Notes under the pieces: generated by a model
Database searches by the model: none
The model's input: only the letters and a program-made list of their open reading frames with translations
Told to the model about the DNA's origin: nothing
Program-made: the position numbers and the translations under genes
Part shown: positions 60,050 through 64,000 of the stretch, piece after piece
How positions within the stretch are numbered: position 1 is the first letter of the stretch
Layout of the letters: each line of letters begins with the position of its first letter
Source: Clostridiales bacterium
GTDB taxonomy: Bacteria > Bacillota > Clostridia > Oscillospirales > Oscillospiraceae
DNA: 64,000 bases
Assembly: GCA_004553625.1 (NCBI GenBank)
Contig: SFKX01000005.1
Coordinates: forward strand, 89,614-153,613
Reading direction: 5' to 3'

Positions 60050-60859
60050 ATGAACGAAAGAATAGCTGCCGCCTACGCCGCAAGGCCGAAGCGCTGGGTG
60101 TTCGAACTGGCAGTGGCCGCCGTGGTGCTCGTGCTGCTGGTATGGAGCGCCAGCGCCGTGGAGACGGCCGGGACCACGCAGAACGGCGCGGTCATAGCCC
60201 TGAACATACTCAAGGGCATCTTCAATCCGGACAGGGACCTGCTCTTCAACTTTACGACCCAGGGCGTACCCTACCTGCTGCTCGAGACCATCTGCATAGC
60301 CTTCCTCGGCACGGTCGTGGGCGCGATAATCTCCATACCCCTGGCCTTTATCTCCGCGTCGAACTTGACGCCGAAGCCTGTCGCCTTCGTGGGCCGCATA
60401 GCCATCATGGCCATACGCACTGTACCGGCCTTCGTCTACGGGCTGATGTTCATCCGCGTAACTGGTCCCGGCGCATTCGCGGGCCTGCTCACCATGTCGC
60501 TGTGCTCTGTGGGCATGGTCAGCAAGATGTATATCGAGGCCATCGAGGACCTGGACGTCCACGTCCTCGAGTCCCTGGACGCCGCCGGCTGCACCACCTG
60601 GCAGAAGATACGCTACGGCATACTGCCGCAGCTCATGCCGAACTTCGCCTCCACGGCCATCTACCGCTTCGACATAAACCTGCGCGACGCCACCGTGCTC
60701 GGCCTGGTCGGCGCGGGCGGCATAGGCGCGCCCCTCATCTTCGCCATGAACTCCTACCGCTGGGAGGAAGCCGGGGCGATACTCGCCGGGCTCATCGTGC
60801 TCGTGCTCATCATAGAGTGGATATCCACCAAGATCCGCGTCAAGCTGGCGAGGGGTTGA
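60050..60859 (+). CDS. phnE2: PhnE-type ABC permease 2
   Basis: A 269-residue permease with the EAA-like loop ESLDAAGCTTWQKIRYGILP and LGLVGAGGIGAPL. It is paired with permease 1 as in two-permease PhnCDE1E2 systems. GAGGGGG precedes the ATG. Two bases separate its stop and the next start. Confidence 0.9.
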   Translation: MNERIAAAYAARPKRWVFELAVAAVVLVLLVWSASAVETAGTTQNGAVIALNILKGIFNPDRDLLFNFTTQGVPYLLLETICIAFLGTVVGAIISIPLAFISASNLTPKPVAFVGRIAIMAIRTVPAFVYGLMFIRVTGPGAFAGLLTMSLCSVGMVSKMYIEAIEDLDVHVLESLDAAGCTTWQKIRYGILPQLMPNFASTAIYRFDINLRDATVLGLVGAGGIGAPLIFAMNSYRWEEAGAILAGLIVLVLIIEWISTKIRVKLARG

Positions 60860-60861
60860 GT

Positions 60862-62382
60862 ATGGCAAGAAAATTCCGTATCTACTATACCTCGGACACA
60901 CACGGCCACATCTTCCCCGTGAACTACGCGGGCAACTGCCCGGAGGACAGCGGGCTGCTCAACATCGCGCAGGAGCTCGAAAAAGGCGGGAACACGCTTG
61001 TGCTGGACGGTGGCGACTCGCTCCAAGGTACGCCGCTCACTCAGTTCTACCTCGAGCACCGGGACAGCTGGAAACCGCATCCCGTCGCCGCGGCCTTCAA
61101 CGCCATGGGGCTCGACTGCTTCACGCTCGGCAACCACGACTTCAACTTCGGCTACGAGGCCCTGCGCGGCTATATAGACGCCATGGAGGCCGAGTGTCTC
61201 TGCGCGAATCTCGTGGACCTCGGCGGCGAACTCAGAATAAGGCCCTGGGCGCTGCGCAGACTGGAGAACGGACTGCGCGTCGGCATAACCGGGGTAGTCA
61301 CGGACTTTGTAAACGTCTGGGAGCAGCCGCAGAACCTTGAAAAGCTGCGCATAACAGACGCCTTTGAAGCGGCGAAGCTCGCGCTGGAGCAGCTCGCGCC
61401 GCTCTGCGACCTGAGCGTATGCATCTACCACGGCGGCTTCGAGGAGGAGCTCGACACAGGCCGCGTGCTCTCCGACAGCGGCGAGAACATCGCCTGCCGC
61501 ATAGCCCGGGAGCTGGACTACGACCTGCTCCTTACCGGACACCAGCACATGGCCGTCGAGGGTGTGGAGCTGGGCGGCACATACTCGGTCCAGCCGCCGG
61601 CGAACGCCGGTGAATACCTGCTGCTCAACGGTCTGGAGGAAAACGGCCGCATCCGCTTCAAGTCGCGCCTGCTGCGCGCTGGCGGCGAGCACGGCCAGGA
61701 GCCCTATGCCAGACTTCTGCCGCTCGAGGAGGAGGTACAGCGTTGGCTGGACAGCCCTGTCGGCATGCTGGAGGAGGCCCTGCCGCCGGAGGGGAAGCTC
61801 GAGGCGGCGCTCTGCGGCAGCCGCGTGGCGGAGCTCTTCAATCGCGTGCAGCTGGACGCCACGGGCGCGGACTTCTCCTGCACCAGCCTGGGCAATGACC
61901 CCGTGGGACTCTCTTCGCCCGTGACGATGCGCGGCATAACCGCAGCCTATCTCTTTGCCAACACCCTCGTGGTGCTGGAGGTGACGGCAGAGGTCCTGCG
62001 CTCCTGCCTGGAGCGATGCGCGGCCTATTTTACGCTCAGGGACGGGAAGCCGGAGGTCTCCGAGGCCTTCCTGCTCCCGAAGATAGAGCACTATAACTAC
62101 GACTTCTACTCCGGACTCCACTACACCTTCGACCTGCGGCGGCCCGTGGGGAGCCGCGTGGTCGCTCTCACTCTGCCGGATGGCTCGCCTCTCGGCCCCG
62201 GGAAGTACAGACTGGTCACGAGCAACTACCGCGCCACCGGGACCGGCGGCTACGACGCGCTCCGGCGCTGCCCCGTACTCTGGCGCGGCGGCACCGAGAT
62301 GCCCGATCTCACTGCCGCCTACGTTCGCCGGCACAGTCCTATGAGCATCGGCCGCTGCGGGCCACAGAGAGTGCTCTGGTGA
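60862..62382 (+). CDS. 5'-nucleotidase/UshA-like metallophosphoesterase without signal peptide
   Basis: A 506-residue enzyme of the UshA/5'-nucleotidase family: the dimetal site motifs SDTHGH (residues 10-15), DGGDSLQGT, LGNHDFNFG and LLTGHQHM are in order. The C-terminal domain (about 310-500) has the aromatic substrate-binding region (HYNYDFYSGLHY). UshA proteins are normally secreted, but this one starts MARKFRIYYTSDTHGH with no signal peptide, so it acts inside. The tight operon link with PhnCDE suggests that it cleaves an imported nucleotide or phosphoester (inference). Confidence 0.88.
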   Translation: MARKFRIYYTSDTHGHIFPVNYAGNCPEDSGLLNIAQELEKGGNTLVLDGGDSLQGTPLTQFYLEHRDSWKPHPVAAAFNAMGLDCFTLGNHDFNFGYEALRGYIDAMEAECLCANLVDLGGELRIRPWALRRLENGLRVGITGVVTDFVNVWEQPQNLEKLRITDAFEAAKLALEQLAPLCDLSVCIYHGGFEEELDTGRVLSDSGENIACRIARELDYDLLLTGHQHMAVEGVELGGTYSVQPPANAGEYLLLNGLEENGRIRFKSRLLRAGGEHGQEPYARLLPLEEEVQRWLDSPVGMLEEALPPEGKLEAALCGSRVAELFNRVQLDATGADFSCTSLGNDPVGLSSPVTMRGITAAYLFANTLVVLEVTAEVLRSCLERCAAYFTLRDGKPEVSEAFLLPKIEHYNYDFYSGLHYTFDLRRPVGSRVVALTLPDGSPLGPGKYRLVTSNYRATGTGGYDALRRCPVLWRGGTEMPDLTAAYVRRHSPMSIGRCGPQRVLW

Positions 62383-62446
62383 AGCACGGCCTTGAAATGG
62401 GCCATTATGTGTGTTAAGATTTTCTGCGTGAGAAAGAAGGTGAGCG

Positions 62447-63223
62447 ATGGAGAGGTTTGAACTGGCCACCGCCGCTATAAGGGAGGCCGGCGCAGTACTC
62501 AGGCAGAGCCGCCTCAAGAGCAGCGATATTGCGATTAAAACAGGTTATCAGGACCTCGTGACATACTGGGACAGGAAAACGGAGCAGCTGCTGCGCAGCA
62601 GGATACTCTCCGCCTTCCCGGACGACGCCATAGTCGGCGAGGAATATCCCCCGTCGAACGTAGGCAAGCGCGGCGTGGTCTGGTATATAGACCCGATCGA
62701 CGGTACGACGAATTTCATCAACCAGAACAGCAACTACGCCGTGTCGGTAGGCTGCTGGGCCGGGGAAGAGCCGCTGTTCGGGCTGGTGCTGGACGTGGAG
62801 CGGGATGGGCTCTACCGGGCGAGTCCCGGCGAGGGCGCCTGGCTGGACGACAAGCCCCTGCACGTCACCTCGCGCAGGAGCCTGCGTGAGATGCTGCTTA
62901 CGACGCCGGGCGTGCAGTACAGCTTTCTTGAGCCACACCCTTGGCAGGAGCGGCTGGTGAAGTTGGCCAAGGCCGTGCGCGGCGTGCGCTGCCTGGGCAG
63001 CGTGGCGCTGGAGCTATGCGAGCTCGCCGCCGGGAAGGCGGACCTCTTCGTTACGATGCGCTCCTCGCCCTGGGACCACAATGCCGCTCGGATAATCGTT
63101 TCGGAGGCCGGCGGCCTCGTGCGCGACATCACCGGTGCGGAGCTCCCGCTGGGCGAGAAGAGCACGGTGCTTGCCGTAAATTCCCCGGAGGCCCTTGAGG
63201 AAATACAAAGTCTCCTGGCCTGA
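62447..63223 (+). CDS. Inositol monophosphatase family phosphatase
   Basis: A 258-residue phosphatase: metal-binding GEEYPPS and DPIDGTTNF (WYIDPIDGTTNFINQNSNYA), LGSVALELCELAAGKAD and SPWDHNAARIIVSEAGG signatures. Mg-dependent phosphomonoesterase of the IMPase/FBPase/NADPase fold; the true substrate is unknown. GAAGGTGAG precedes the ATG. It could be the last gene of the phosph(on)ate operon (64-base gap), a plausible next step in phosphoester use. Confidence 0.88.
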   Translation: MERFELATAAIREAGAVLRQSRLKSSDIAIKTGYQDLVTYWDRKTEQLLRSRILSAFPDDAIVGEEYPPSNVGKRGVVWYIDPIDGTTNFINQNSNYAVSVGCWAGEEPLFGLVLDVERDGLYRASPGEGAWLDDKPLHVTSRRSLREMLLTTPGVQYSFLEPHPWQERLVKLAKAVRGVRCLGSVALELCELAAGKADLFVTMRSSPWDHNAARIIVSEAGGLVRDITGAELPLGEKSTVLAVNSPEALEEIQSLLA

Positions 63224-63237
63224 ACCTAATAAAGCCG

Positions 63238-63275
63238 AAAACACCGCAGACGGAGATCGTCTGCGGTGTTTTTCT
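63238..63275. terminator. Bidirectional terminator
   Basis: CACCGCAGACG / CGTCTGCGGTG perfect stem with a 5-base loop, A-run and T-run, between the phosphatase gene and the converging membrane-protein remnant. Confidence 0.85.
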
Positions 63276-63279
63276 ACCC

Positions 63280-63924
63280 TCACTCGTATTTTTTCGCCGT
63301 CAGGTATGTTGGCAGGACCAGTCCGGCCAGGAGCAGCACCAGGAGCGCATAGGGTTCCGCCGCCCCCCAGAGCTCCGGGACCAGCTCCGTCAGGAGCAGG
63401 GATGTCCCCGGGTACAGCGCTGCGGTCAGGCAGAACCATGTCCTGTAGACCCTGAGAACATGCGGCCAGTTGCGGTTGTTGAAGGCCGCACCAGGAAGGT
63501 TTATGCGGACCGGCCCGTCGTAAAATGCGCCTATGCGCTCGCCGTCGTAATATCGGGGCAGGCTTAGCCGTACAAAAAACACAAAGTAGGTCCCGAACAG
63601 CGCGCACATGGCGTATATGAGAGGACTCACTGTAGAAAGCCGGCCCCTGTGCACCGCAAGAGCGATGCAGGCCCCGCCCAGCAGCAGGCTCAGGAGAAAG
63701 GCCGGTTTCCAGCGGCTCTTTTCGCCGAGGGCGCGCTCGGGCTTTGAGCCGGAATAACCTATGGCGGTCTTTACCACGCTCTCTATCTGCTCCCCGTCCA
63801 GCTCGCTGTCTGCGGACATACGCTCGCAGCGCAGAAGCTCAGTCACACTCACGCCCAGCAGCTCCGAGAGCGGTACGAGCAGGGCAGTATCCGGCAGGCT
63901 TGCGCCCGTTTCCCTTAGTTAAAG
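63280..63924 (-). pseudogene. 5'-truncated XRE-HTH membrane protein gene
   Basis: In frame upstream of the GTG at 63852 the sequence still encodes LPDTALLVPLSELLGVSVTE, the end of an XRE HTH domain (normally preceded by WERG...). After about 63925 the frame hits a TAA and the sequence changes character. The remaining part has about four membrane spans (WKPAFLLSLLLGGACIALA, LLVLLLAGLVLP). The first 40-50 HTH residues, with the start codon, are missing, so the gene was probably interrupted. Confidence 0.7.
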
Positions 63925-63949
63925 ATATTGTTGGGTATCTCAAGATGTG

Positions 63950-64000
63950 TCATTCGATTTTGCCGATAAAGCGGTAGAAGATTTCCACTTCCTGTTCCCG
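63950..64000 (-). CDS. C-terminus of a probable large serine recombinase
   Basis: Only 16 residues are visible (REQEVEIFYRFIGKIE then stop), continuing beyond the window. The VEIFYRFIGKIE end is typical of the DUF4368-type large serine recombinases of Clostridia as I recall them. It lies next to the break in the XRE gene, as expected for an element integrated into that gene. Confidence 0.5.
   Translation of the reverse strand, partial: REQEVEIFYRFIGKIE

Noticed and set aside
60754-62517. 587-residue open frame on the minus strand
   Set aside because: Antisense shadow of the clear 5'-nucleotidase-like gene; no motif and no start signal.

Overview
The window looks like a chromosomal segment of a high-GC gut Clostridia member, probably Oscillospiraceae-like. 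This is inferred from family content (DUF4173, DUF3737, DUF6061, DUF4428, NHLM/Nif11 RiPP genes), strong GGAGG ribosome sites, frequent ATA isoleucine codons in the core genes, and TTGACA/TATAAT promoters. No 16S gene is present, so the taxonomy is inference.

Layout. 0-8.3 kb is core: a DUF4173 membrane protein cut by the left edge, a pyridoxamine kinase that looks leaderless, a tightly overlapping operon (HELAH metalloprotease-like lipoprotein, trmN6-like, rsmI), a 2[4Fe-4S] ferredoxin, a ClpC-type ATPase lacking the middle domain, and two tRNA-Leu genes. 8.8-15 kb is a LysR-controlled redox/hydrolase operon whose codon use suggests another origin. 15.5-20.5 kb returns to core genes (surface Ig-like protein, DUF2461, dead rhomboid-like protein, beta-propeller) and ends in tRNA-Pro(GGG).

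20,549-46,205 is an integrative element bounded by a perfect 50-bp direct repeat of the tRNA-Pro 3' half. Its backbone is a tyrosine integrase, an XRE repressor, a divergent excisionase-like protein, a RepA-like ATPase and 9-bp repeat arrays (possible origin). Its cargo (24.4-44.7 kb, all on the minus strand) is a sensory and envelope island. It holds a two-component system with a pseudokinase-like partner, a solute-binding protein paired with a membrane-bound LuxR regulator, and an SPFH / TPM / zinc-ribbon / DUF4428 / DUF5067 / SLH module bracketed by two receiver-like paralogues. The same palindrome-promoter block lies upstream of two distant units, which suggests one regulon. This is the best candidate here for an undescribed system.

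46.2-55.9 kb is a RiPP island: Nif11-type precursor, CCG-type LanM, radical SAM/SPASM maturase, C39-peptidase ABC transporter, second NHLM ABC transporter and a very short HlyD-like protein. A decayed copy of the att/tRNA tail near 56.05 kb suggests it entered the same tRNA as an earlier tandem insertion. 56.3-63.2 kb is core again: a LacI regulator, a PhnD-C-E-E type transporter, a cytoplasmic 5'-nucleotidase-like enzyme and an inositol-monophosphatase-family protein. At the right edge an XRE/membrane gene is cut at about 63,925, next to the C-terminus of a probable large serine recombinase that marks another mobile element beyond the window.
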